Shown here one piece after another: positions 17,103-25,006 of a stretch of 64,000 bases of DNA; within the stretch, counting starts at the first letter, position 1, and each line of letters opens with the position of its first letter. The notes below the pieces were generated by a model, which saw only the letters and a program-made list of their open reading frames with translations, was not told the origin of the DNA and made no database searches. The stretch covers positions 1-64,000 of the forward strand of contig CBDCYS010000059.1 of assembly GCA_965224215.1 (NCBI GenBank), in the 5' to 3' direction. The stretch is from CBDCYS01 sp965224215. Its GTDB lineage: Bacteria > Acidobacteriota > Terriglobia > Bryobacterales > UBA6623. The translations under genes were made by a program, and so were the position numbers.

Positions 17103-18505
17103 CAGTTGTCCTGCTCGGGTTTTGCGCTGTCCCCGGTCTGGTCCTGCCTGGCGGGAGCAGGCCGCTTCTGCTGCTTGAGATTGCTCAGCGCGATGGGCGA
17201 GGCGGGTGGTTCGGGGGCGGGGTCGCCGACCTCGATCTGGCGGGACGGCCCGGCCCGCTTGACGCGGGTGTTGGCGTAGGCGTCCAGGATCGTCGCGAAC
17301 CCGGCAGCGCGGCCCTGGTGACTGACCGGGAGCCGTCTTTGACGCGGTGCGTCGGGGTCTTGCAACAGGGTCACCGTCTGGCCCACGAGCGCGGCATCGA
17401 CCTCGTACAGGGTGCCCTGGAAGCTGACGCTGCGGTCCCTGTTCACGCGGCGCTTGAACTCGAGGCGAAACAGGGCGTCGAGATCGATGTCGGGCCCGAC
17501 CATCCGGACCTTGCCTGCCGCGAAGGCCCATTGGTCAAGCGGCGTGTGGTTGTCGAGGCCACGGTGGGGGGTGTGGTGATACTCGCCTTCGACCCACGCC
17601 CAGAGCCTGCGGTTGACCGCGTCGAGGCTGCCGGTGTCGGCGGCGCCGAGCACGGGCAGGAGCTGAGCCCGGCAGGTCCGAAAAAAACGCTCTATTTTCC
17701 CCTTCCCAGCTGGTTGATAGGGTCTCGCATGGATAAGACAGATGCCGAGCTTGGCGCACACCAGCGAGAGATGCCGGGAGCGGTAGTTCGCGCCGTTGTC
17801 GACATACAGGCGTAGCGGGATGCCGCGCCTGATCAGCGCTTGCTTGAGCACGGGCAGGAACTTCTCGGCACTCTCGGCGAAGGTGAAGCGGGCCTGCGGG
17901 ATGACGCGGGTGGCGTCATCTATGAAGGCGATCAAGTAGGTTTTGCTCCGCCTGCGCTGGTCGTTGCTGTCGCTGCCGACGGTCGGGCCATGCATGACAT
18001 CGCTCATCCACAATTCCCCGGCGTCACGGTAGGCGAAGCGGCGCCGGTCCTGGGGCGGTGCCTGGTCACCGAGCCGGTCCATCAGCCCCTGTTGCCGCAG
18101 CAGGCGGTAGACGGTCGAGGGGGCGAGAGTCACCTCTTTGGCGATGCTGCCGCTCGCGTGCGCTTGCCGGATGACTTCGCGGACGGCCAGGCGGGGGGTC
18201 TTCTCCTTGAGGCGGATCAGCTGCTGCGCGGCCTCTGCAGGCAAGCGCCGCGACTTGCCGCGGTCACCGCGGGGCCGGGGACAGAGTCCTGCAAAGCCGC
18301 TGTCATGGTACTGGCGGAGCCAGCCGCGGATTGTTGCGGGGGCGATACGGGTGCGCCGGGTGCCGGGGATCAGGTAGACCTGCGTGGCCTTCTGGGCGAT
18401 CCTGGCTGTGATGTCGGATCCCACCGGCAGAGACAGCAGGTCCGCAATGATGCTGAAGCGGAACAAGGCCACCTCGTGGGGGATGTCGGATGCTGGTTTT
18501 TGCAT
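17102..18505 (-). CDS. DDE transposase of the Mu/TniA type
   Basis: 467 aa from the ATG at 18505, which is preceded by AGGAG at good spacing; an open frame extends further upstream but is non-coding. An N-terminal helix-turn-helix (TRIAPATIRGWLRQYHDSGF, about 52-71) is followed by an rve integrase core with D169 (LWMSDVMHGP), D236 (LYVDNGANY) and E272 (GKGKIERFF). A Mu-type C-terminal beta-barrel region follows (FKRRVNRDRSVSFQGTLYEV). The tail is rich in proline and charge, as in proteins that contact an ATPase partner. All catalytic residues are present, so the element may still be active. Confidence 0.92.
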   Translation of the reverse strand: MQKPASDIPHEVALFRFSIIADLLSLPVGSDITARIAQKATQVYLIPGTRRTRIAPATIRGWLRQYHDSGFAGLCPRPRGDRGKSRRLPAEAAQQLIRLKEKTPRLAVREVIRQAHASGSIAKEVTLAPSTVYRLLRQQGLMDRLGDQAPPQDRRRFAYRDAGELWMSDVMHGPTVGSDSNDQRRRSKTYLIAFIDDATRVIPQARFTFAESAEKFLPVLKQALIRRGIPLRLYVDNGANYRSRHLSLVCAKLGICLIHARPYQPAGKGKIERFFRTCRAQLLPVLGAADTGSLDAVNRRLWAWVEGEYHHTPHRGLDNHTPLDQWAFAAGKVRMVGPDIDLDALFRLEFKRRVNRDRSVSFQGTLYEVDAALVGQTVTLLQDPDAPRQRRLPVSHQGRAAGFATILDAYANTRVKRAGPSRQIEVGDPAPEPPASPIALSNLKQQKRPAPARQDQTGDSAKPEQDN

Positions 18506-18552
18506 GCTTGTAACTCCTGAATGGATCGTGGCCGGATGGCCTGATCCCGAAG

Positions 18553-19269
18553 TTACGCCGCCTGGGCCGGCGGGTCTAGCCCCGTCGAGTGTTGGAGCCG
18601 AAATTTCTGCGACTTGGCCGGATTGTGCCGGGCAAGGAAGCCGACCGGAGTCGGCAGCCAGGGCAGCTGCGCCGCTGCGCTGTCTCGCAGCAGGGCCAAT
18701 AGCGGACCGCTGCCAAGCGCGTCCCCGAACGCGCTTACTGTCGGCTCCAGCCCGCCGAACTTGACGGGGTACAGGCTGATGATCAGCGACAGGAACAGCT
18801 GTACGCCACGCACGCGCCGTCCCACCCAGCGCAGCGCACCGGGCAGCTTGATTGCGTCCGTGCGTAGCGTGTTCGCTGCGCACTCCCGGCTCGTTGCCTG
18901 CTCGGCCGCCCGCACGACCCGCTCGACCTCCTCCAGCTTCCCGCACAGGTGCGCAGCAAGGCAGTCGGGTAGCATGCTGACAGTCCGCCCCGCTGCCTTG
19001 CAAAGAAAACGCCTGACGCGGGTGCCGGCTGGCGTCTTGCGCCCATAGCTGCCATGGGGTACCAGCGTACAGCCGCCTGCGGGATGAAAGGGGCAACTGG
19101 GCGGGTTTGCATGCCACCACGCCTTGCTGCTAACGTAATCTTCGGCGCTGAGTTCAGTCTTGTAGCGAGCTTGCACCTCACCGCCCGCGGCCCGGCGAAC
19201 TTGAATCGTGCGGGCCACCCTCCCGATTCGACTATAACGCCCCTTTCTTGTACTGCCGCAGAACCCCAC
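18553..19269 (-). CDS. DUF6431-like protein of the transposon
   Basis: Up to 238 aa. The N-terminal half has a zinc-ribbon-like block, CPFHP...GCTLVPHGSYGRKTP, then RRFLCKAAGRTVSMLPDCLAAH, which is the layout of DUF6431 proteins found next to transposases. The C-terminal half is hydrophobic and unassigned. The exact start is uncertain; 19269 is the longest option and internal GTG codons are possible. As the first gene inside the right end it may act in end or target recognition, by analogy with zinc-ribbon accessory proteins. Confidence 0.65.
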   Translation of the reverse strand: MGFCGSTRKGRYSRIGRVARTIQVRRAAGGEVQARYKTELSAEDYVSSKAWWHANPPSCPFHPAGGCTLVPHGSYGRKTPAGTRVRRFLCKAAGRTVSMLPDCLAAHLCGKLEEVERVVRAAEQATSRECAANTLRTDAIKLPGALRWVGRRVRGVQLFLSLIISLYPVKFGGLEPTVSAFGDALGSGPLLALLRDSAAAQLPWLPTPVGFLARHNPAKSQKFRLQHSTGLDPPAQAA

Positions 19270-19438
19270 CGGATCGGTCCGCTCTCAATGTTGAACCCAT
19301 GCGGACCCGCCTCGCTCGAGTCAAAGCGCTGCCCTCCACTGCCAAGCTGCCACTACCCGTGCCAGATTAATTCGCTTTTTCAACGATTCAACAACAGTTC
19401 AATCCGAAAAATCTAACCCGTTTTTCACGAAACAAAGT

Positions 19439-19449
19439 GAAATACAACA
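19439..19449 (-). repeat. Right terminal inverted repeat of the transposon
   Basis: GAAATACAACA on the plus strand, the exact complement of the left end, followed by target duplication CCATC at 19450-19454. Confidence 0.88.
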
Positions 19450-20426
19450 CCATCAGGTGAGATTGTCGGCAATCCGCGCCGTTCCTGGATGACCATGGCT
19501 CCGCCGAGCGATGGAAAGAACCTTGCCGCCGCTGCGTGCAGCTGTTGGTAATAAACCGGGTCTGCCGCGAGCGAGGCAACCTCGAAAGCTGGATCGAGTT
19601 CATTCATGTCGAAACTCAATGGGCGGTAGCCGTAACCACCGACGAGCAAGCCGGCAGCTTCCCGCCGAACGTAGATCTGCGGCTCCGTGATACGAACGAT
19701 CGGCTGCCACGGCAGCACTCCGACGAGAGGACCCGTCACAAACGCTTGATGGCGGACCGGCACTGTGCGCAGGTTCAGCCCGATTCGCTGGCCGAATTGG
19801 CGCGCCCACGCTCCAGCGGCCAAGACAACCGATTTGGCGGCAATGGTTCCCTGGCGCGTTCTGACCCCCGTTACGCGCCCATCCTTGATTCGTAAACCGG
19901 TTGCCTCGACTCGTGTTTCGATTGCTACGCCGCGGCCCTTGGCCGCCGCGGCAAACGCCACCGCGACGGACTTTGGCTCAACGTACCCGTCACGCGGAAT
20001 CAGAAGGATGCGGCAGTCTCCGGGGGGATCGAACGTCGGTACCAGTTCCCGCGCTTGCGATGGCGAAAGAAACTCGACGTCGTGCCCGAGTTGCCGGGCC
20101 GCCGCATGCCGCGCTTCCAAGTCCTTCTGAAACGGTTTGGTCAGAGCGACTCGCAGGCTGCCGCATTGGCGAAAGTCGATGACTTGGCCGGTGCGCTGCT
20201 CGAAGTTCTCGAAGAACTCGATGCAGTACGTTCCGAACTTGAGGGCGAAACGATCGACGTTCAGGTAGCCTGTTTGGCCGGCCGCTTGCGGTGTGGTTGC
20301 GCTTGCAAGCGGGCCGCGGTCGATCAGCAGGACATCGTCCTGGCTGGCTTCCGCAAGATGAAACGCGGCGCTCGTGCCGAGCACGCCACCGCCGATTACG
20401 ACGACATTCGCCGACCTCAGTAGCAT
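19450..20426 (-). pseudogene. FAD-dependent oxidoreductase, N-terminal piece (interrupted)
   Basis: A DAO-family fold: dinucleotide-binding VVVIGGGVLGTSAAFHLAE at residues 8-26, LLIDRGPLASATTPQAAGQTG, and later VVLAAGAWARQFGQRIGL. It breaks at ...GLPTISPDG where the transposon begins; the C-terminus is at 14803-15054. Intact relatives oxidise amines or amino acids (sarcosine, glycine and similar). It is the last gene of an operon with a symporter, so the substrate is likely imported by that symporter. Confidence 0.88.
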
Positions 20427-20429
20427 CGT

Positions 20430-20540
20430 TCACTCCGGCTCAGAAGACTTGAAACACTGCCAGCAGGGCAGCAACAGGACCGCCACGGCGGCGGCTAGCG
20501 ACACATAGTGTAGTGCCGTCAATAGCGTTGTCGGAATCAC
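20430..20540 (-). CDS. Small membrane peptide, possible symporter accessory subunit
   Basis: 36 aa from a GTG that overlaps the symporter stop codon (GTGA). It has a single hydrophobic helix (LLTALHYVSLAAAVAVLLLP) and a short charged tail, and it ends 3 nt before the oxidoreductase ATG. Small one-helix proteins of this kind accompany SSS- and NSS-type symporters in many bacteria. The assignment rests on position and topology only. Confidence 0.5.
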   Translation of the reverse strand: MIPTTLLTALHYVSLAAAVAVLLLPCWQCFKSSEPE

Positions 20541-22055
20541 CGTGGGGCCTCTTGGTTGTTTGGTTTGAAGAGCCCTGAAGTCGGCAGACGCTTTGTCAGA
20601 GGCAGGGCAACGACGAACGCCACCAAGGCCACTGACAAACCGAAGAGAGCGGGCCCGACATCCCCCGGCGACCCCAACCCGAAACGCCACCCAATGGTGG
20701 CGAAGATGCCGACGACCATCGAGACAACAACGGCATGAATACGGGTCGGACTGTACCAAAACACCGCGACCAGGAAGGGCAGAATCATCGTGGGCGCCCA
20801 GAAATCATAGACGAACACCAGGATGTCGGCGACATTCCTGAAGAACCAGGCGCAGACGGTTGCCGTGACCCCGGCCACCAGTGTCGTTACCTGAGCGACC
20901 CGCAAGAGCTGCTGGTCCGATGCTTTCTTGTTGATGTGCCGGCGGTAAGTGTCCTCCATGATGACGGTAGCGAAGGATGAGAGGCAGCTATCGGCCGAGG
21001 ACATCACGGCCGCGACGATGGCCGCGATCATGATTCCGGCAAACGCAGGGTGGAAGGTCGAGCGGACCAGCGCGGGAAAAGCAACCTGGCGGGCTTGGTC
21101 CAGTGCGGCGTCTGGGCTCATCTCTTGTCCTGTCGCGGCGGCCGTCTGAAGAATCTGGTCCTGTTCGGCGGAGACAGCCGCTTGCACGTCAGGGTGGATC
21201 TGCGCCGATGTGCCCAGGACAAATGTCGCGATCGGCAAGAACAGCAACAAGAAGACTCCGGCGCCGGCAACGCCCCACCGCGCGTGCTCGCGATCTCGGG
21301 CGATAAAGCACCGAACGGTGAACGTCGGAACGAACGTTTCGCCCAGCAGGAAGGCAAAGAACAGGCTCAGCAGTTTTGTGGCCGACCAATGGCTGGTCAC
21401 GCCGGCCTGGCCTGGGTTTGCAGCGGCGAGCATGGCTTCGAAGCCGCCGTGCTGAGCAAGCAAGAGGACTGATGCCACCCCGATGCCAACGACCAGGATG
21501 ACGAAACTGCAGAACGTCCGTGTTGACGACGGCCCGCATGCCGCCGACGGTCGCATAGAAAATGGTAACCGCCGCCCCGATCAGTAACGCCGTTCCGTAG
21601 GGTATGCCAAGGACCGTATTCGTCACGGTGCCGATCGCCGCCAGCTGCGCCGTGAGCGCCCCCACCAGGAAGACCATGCAGCTGATCACGGCTAGCTCGC
21701 GAGCCAGCGAACCAAACTTCAGGTGAAAGTAGTCACCGACCGTGATCAAATTCAACCCTCGCAGCTTCGGGGCCACAAAGAGCCCGGTGAAAATGAGCTG
21801 CAGATGCCATGCGCAGGTGATCAAAGCCGGAGCAATGCCGAATGCAAAGACCTGCGACACCATGCCGACCGACGCGCCGCCACCAATCATCGTCGCTGCG
21901 GTTGTCGCCAAGACTATGACCCAGCCCACACCTCGGCCGGCGAGCGTGTAGTCGCCCGATGTCTTGATGCGCCTCGCCGATCGCAGGCCGATCCAGAGGA
22001 GCAGCGCGAGATACGCGGCCAACATCGAGAGTTCGAGAAGACGATCAGTAGGCAT
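20537..22055 (-). pseudogene. Sodium:solute symporter (SSS family), frameshifted
   Basis: Two overlapping frames together give one about 505-aa SSS transporter. The N-terminal frame (22055 to about 21515) runs from MPTDRLLELSMLAAYLALLLW through GGGASVGMVSQVF to VVNTDVLQF. The C-terminal frame continues VILVVGIGVASVLLL and carries the SSS-type block SSADSCLSSFATVIMEDTY. They are joined at about 21510-21520 by one extra base in CAGTTTCGTC. Either the gene is inactivated or this is a sequencing error. Many membrane helices are visible. It is coupled to the small peptide and oxidoreductase downstream. Confidence 0.85.
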
Positions 22056-22266
22056 GAAACGGGGACCCAGAATTCTCTGGCCAAGATTCCTTCCACTTTC
22101 CCTTGCTGAAATCGGGGAACTCCACTGGCTCGCTATTCTTGGCGACCGACATCTCGCTGAGCGGCGAAATCACACTCGACGTCACCGAGTCGTAGACATC
22201 GAAATCCGTGACTCGCTGCTCGACGAGCGCCTCGAAGAGTCGGTGCCAGCTAAGCGGTGTCGTCAT
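22045..22266 (-). CDS. Small hypothetical protein upstream of the symporter
   Basis: 73 aa from ATG 22266, with GGAGG seven nt upstream. It overlaps the symporter start by 11 nt and the preceding 24-codon frame by ATGA. The sequence (LSWHRLFEALVEQRVTDFDV...) is soluble and acidic; no family is recognised. The coupling suggests a real operon member, but it may also be the second half of a frameshifted gene with 22263-22337. Confidence 0.45.
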   Translation of the reverse strand: MTTPLSWHRLFEALVEQRVTDFDVYDSVTSSVISPLSEMSVAKNSEPVEFPDFSKGKWKESWPENSGSPFHAY

Positions 22267-22337
22267 CTGGCCGCCTCCGTGTCCCCGGCTGTCTGGAACA
22301 TCTCCGTCAAAGCATCCTGCCAACTCGAATCAAGCAT
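22263..22337 (-). CDS. 24-codon ORF with strong ribosome-binding site
   Basis: ATG 22337 follows GTGGAGGGGGGAATTC, a very strong Shine-Dalgarno sequence. The peptide (MLDSSWQDALTEMFQTAGDT...) ends in TGA overlapping the next ATG. It could be a leader peptide or the first part of a frameshifted gene. Confidence 0.35.
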   Translation of the reverse strand: MLDSSWQDALTEMFQTAGDTEAAR

Positions 22338-22454
22338 GAATTCCCCCCTCCACGGTCTCGTCCCCCCTCATTCTACTTTGGCTAAAACGAAAGACAATGC
22401 CCGCTAGCTCTCTTCTATGAAGCGTGCCTGGATCGTGAACGTCATCACCAGCTG

Positions 22455-22625
22455 ATGGTTGACGGGTGCTGCTTGCGCGCCTGCACGATCCGCAGTTCCA
22501 CGCTTTCGGCATGCGATGGGGCTGGCTCAGGCCAGCGTGCGAGCGGTCTTCCAACGCGCCCAGTCCGTCTTGGCTAAAGCGCTCCAGCCATTGGTAGCCC
22601 GTCTTGCGGCTGATCCCAAAAAGAA
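22455..22625 (-). pseudogene. IS481-family transposase fragment
   Basis: The minus strand reads GISRKTGYQWLERFSQDGLG then ALEDRSHAGLSQPHRM. This is nearly the same as the IS481 stub at 31142 (GISRKTGHKWLERFRQDGLG), the helix-turn-helix region of the family. No catalytic domain follows. Confidence 0.8.
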
Positions 22626-22639
22626 TTTGCAGAACCTTC

Positions 22640-22668
22640 TTGACACAATTTGGCCATCATCATATATT
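22640..22668 (+). promoter_or_regulatory. Strong sigma70-type promoter for the TonB receptor
   Basis: TTGACA at 22640-22645, a 17-nt spacer, TATATT at 22663-22668. AGGAGG lies at about 22679-22684, just before ATG 22690, so the leader would be very short. It lies immediately outside the IS481 fragment. Confidence 0.65.
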
Positions 22669-22689
22669 GTGAGTGATCAGGAGGGTGTC

Positions 22690-25006
22690 ATGCAAAGAAT
22701 CGGTTTGAGTCTGATTGCACTTGTCTTATTCGCGTCAAGCGCGTTTTCGCAGTTTGACACCGCCACGGTGCTGGGCACCATACAGGACCCCGCCGGAGCG
22801 GTGGTTCCCCAGTGTGCCGTGACGCTCGAGAATCTCGAGACCGGGATCTCGGTGGAAGCATCGACGGACGCGGTGGGCAACTTTGAATTCTTCAATGTGA
22901 AGATCGGCAACTATCAAGTCAGCGTCGAGCAGACAGGTTTCAAGAGAGCGTTGTCTAATGCTTTCACGGTCACTGTCAATGCTCGCCAGCGGGTGGACCT
23001 CACTTTGGAAGTAGGTGCAGTGACGGAAACAGTCGAGGTGACCGGCGCCGCCGCGCTTCTGGAGATGGACACTAGTTCGCGGGGCACAGTGGTCGGTCAC
23101 CGGCAAATCGTGGATTTGCCCTTGAATGGCAGGTCGTATGCCGACCTGGCCTTGTTGGTCCCCGGCACGAACCAAGCCCTGCGGGGATCGGTCAGCGGGA
23201 GAAACGCCTCCTATCACGTCAACGGACTACGCAGCTCATTCAACAACTTCACTCTTGACGGTCTGGACAACAATAACTACGGCACGAGCAACCAGGGCTT
23301 CTCCAGCCAGGTGGTGCAACTTGCCCCCGACGCTGTCGGCGAATTCAAGGTCACAACGAACAACTTTAGCGCGGAATACGGCCGGGCCGGCGGAGCAGTT
23401 ATTAATGCCAGCCTCAAAAGTGGAACCAATGATTACCACGTGACGTTATGGGAATTCGTTCGCAACACCAACCTCAACGCCGTCGGCTTCTTCAAGCCGC
23501 AGTTCGGCAAGCCAACGCTGGTTCAGAACCAGTTTGGCGCCGCGGGCGGCGGACCGATTGTTCGCAACAAGGCGTTTTTCTTTGCCGATTGGGAGGGCCT
23601 CCGGCGGATCCAGAAGCGACTGGTATTCGCGGACATTCCGACGCTGGAGCACCGCGAGGGCCGGCTTGGGCGTCCGGCCGCCGATCCTTACACCCGGACT
23701 CCCTACCCGAACGGGGACGTGCCCCAGAGCGTCATGACCCCGTTTTCCCGAAGAGTACTCAGCGACCTGCCGGCGCCCAACCGGCCCGGCCTGGGTGACA
23801 ACTTCGAGTCGCTCCCCGGAGATGATACCGACGACAAGAAAGGTGACGTGAAAATCGACCACTACTTCAGTGAAAGGGCAACGGCTTTTTTCCGATACAG
23901 CCATCGTAAATTCAATCGATTCTACCCGGATGAAATCCCCGGCCCATCGGGCGGAGACAGTAACCAAAACGTAGGCGCATTCAACCAGTCTTTCGCCGGA
24001 GGAGTCACCTACACGCTGAACCCGAGTTCCCTATTGGAATTCCGCCTGGCGTTCATTCGCAGCGAGGGCGGCTTGAATTCCCACGAGGTGAGCGGGTTCA
24101 ATGACTTCGGCCGCCAGACCAGCAATCCTCAATTCCAGAACCCGGATAACTGGAACCCTCGCTTGAACTATTCCACGACCAAAGGGAATCACAGCTTCAA
24201 ACTCGGTTACGAGCACCAGCGGATCGACACCGACATCAACGACTTGTCTCCGGTGTACGGGAGGAGTCGTTACGCGGGAAGATTCAGTACCCCACCGGGG
24301 GAAAGCAGTAACAACATCCACAATCTGGGGGACTTCTTCGTCGGAGCGCAGAGTACGCTCGAAATGAGCAGGTTCGTGGTGCTCGAGTACCGCCAGCGGA
24401 TGCACTTTTTCTATGTCCAGGATGACTGGAAAGTCAGTCCGAACTTGACCCTGAATCTCGGCGCCCGCTACGAGTACGCCTCACCGCAGTGGGAGAACAG
24501 GAACCAGCTGGGCAATTTTGACCCCAACACAAACTCTCTGGTCTTCGCCGGCGACGGTTCCATCTCGGATCGCGCGCTGGTCGATCCAGATCGTAACAAT
24601 TGGGCCCCGCGGGTCGGCCTTGCTTACAGCTTGAATCCGAAAACGGTGATCCGCAGCGGCTACGGCGTCAGCTATATTCACTTTAACCGCATGGGCGGTG
24701 AGAATATACTCGGCTTCACGGGTCCGTTCGTGTTTCGGCGGACTCAAAATCAGGCCCCCCCCAGCAGCCTGCCATTGTGCAGCCCGGGACAGCCGGGACA
24801 GAATCTGAGTACCTGTTTTACGCGGACCCAATACGGTTTTACGCCTGACTTTCTCGCTGACGAAACGTATGACACCAGCATCTCGCGAGTGAACTTTCAG
24901 CCTCGGGACACTCGTAGCGGTTATGTCCAGAGCTGGCACTTCACCATGCAGCGGGAGTTGGCGCCGGACCTGGCTCTAGATGTCGCCTACGTGGGCAACC
25001 GGGGAG
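22690..25006 (+). pseudogene. TonB-dependent receptor (Oar-like), N-terminal part, cut by an insertion
   Basis: About 770 residues. Signal peptide (MQRIGLSLIALVLFASSAFS), then a carboxypeptidase-regulatory-like domain (DTATVLGTIQDPAGAVVPQC...), plug (DLPLNGRSYADLALLVPG, YHVNGLRSSFNNFTLDGLDN) and most of the barrel. Typical of acidobacterial outer-membrane receptors that import large or complexed substrates. The frame stops at GNRG + GH where the IS4-type element begins. The C-terminal strands lie at 27520-27898, but roughly 100-200 residues in between are missing, so the loss is not a clean insertion. Confidence 0.9.

Larger units (their letters stand above)
15055..19449 (-). mobile_element. 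Complete 4,395-bp Mu/Tn7-type transposon with four genes
   Basis: Both ends read TGTTGTATTTC inwards (15055-15065, and 19439-19449 on the other strand) and are flanked by the identical 5-bp sequence CCATC (15050-15054 and 19450-19454). A CGGATTATTT-like sequence is repeated inside the left end and partly in the right end, like transposase-binding sites of Tn7/Tn5053 relatives. The genes, all on the minus strand, run in the order: DUF6431-like, DDE transposase, ExeA-type ATPase, Toprim/primase-like. The insertion splits a FAD oxidoreductase gene whose reading frame is restored when the element is removed. Confidence 0.9.

Noticed and set aside
17102..19120. 672-aa version of the transposase
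   Set aside because: Residues before the ATG at 18505 have no domain, and a good ribosome-binding site sits before that ATG.
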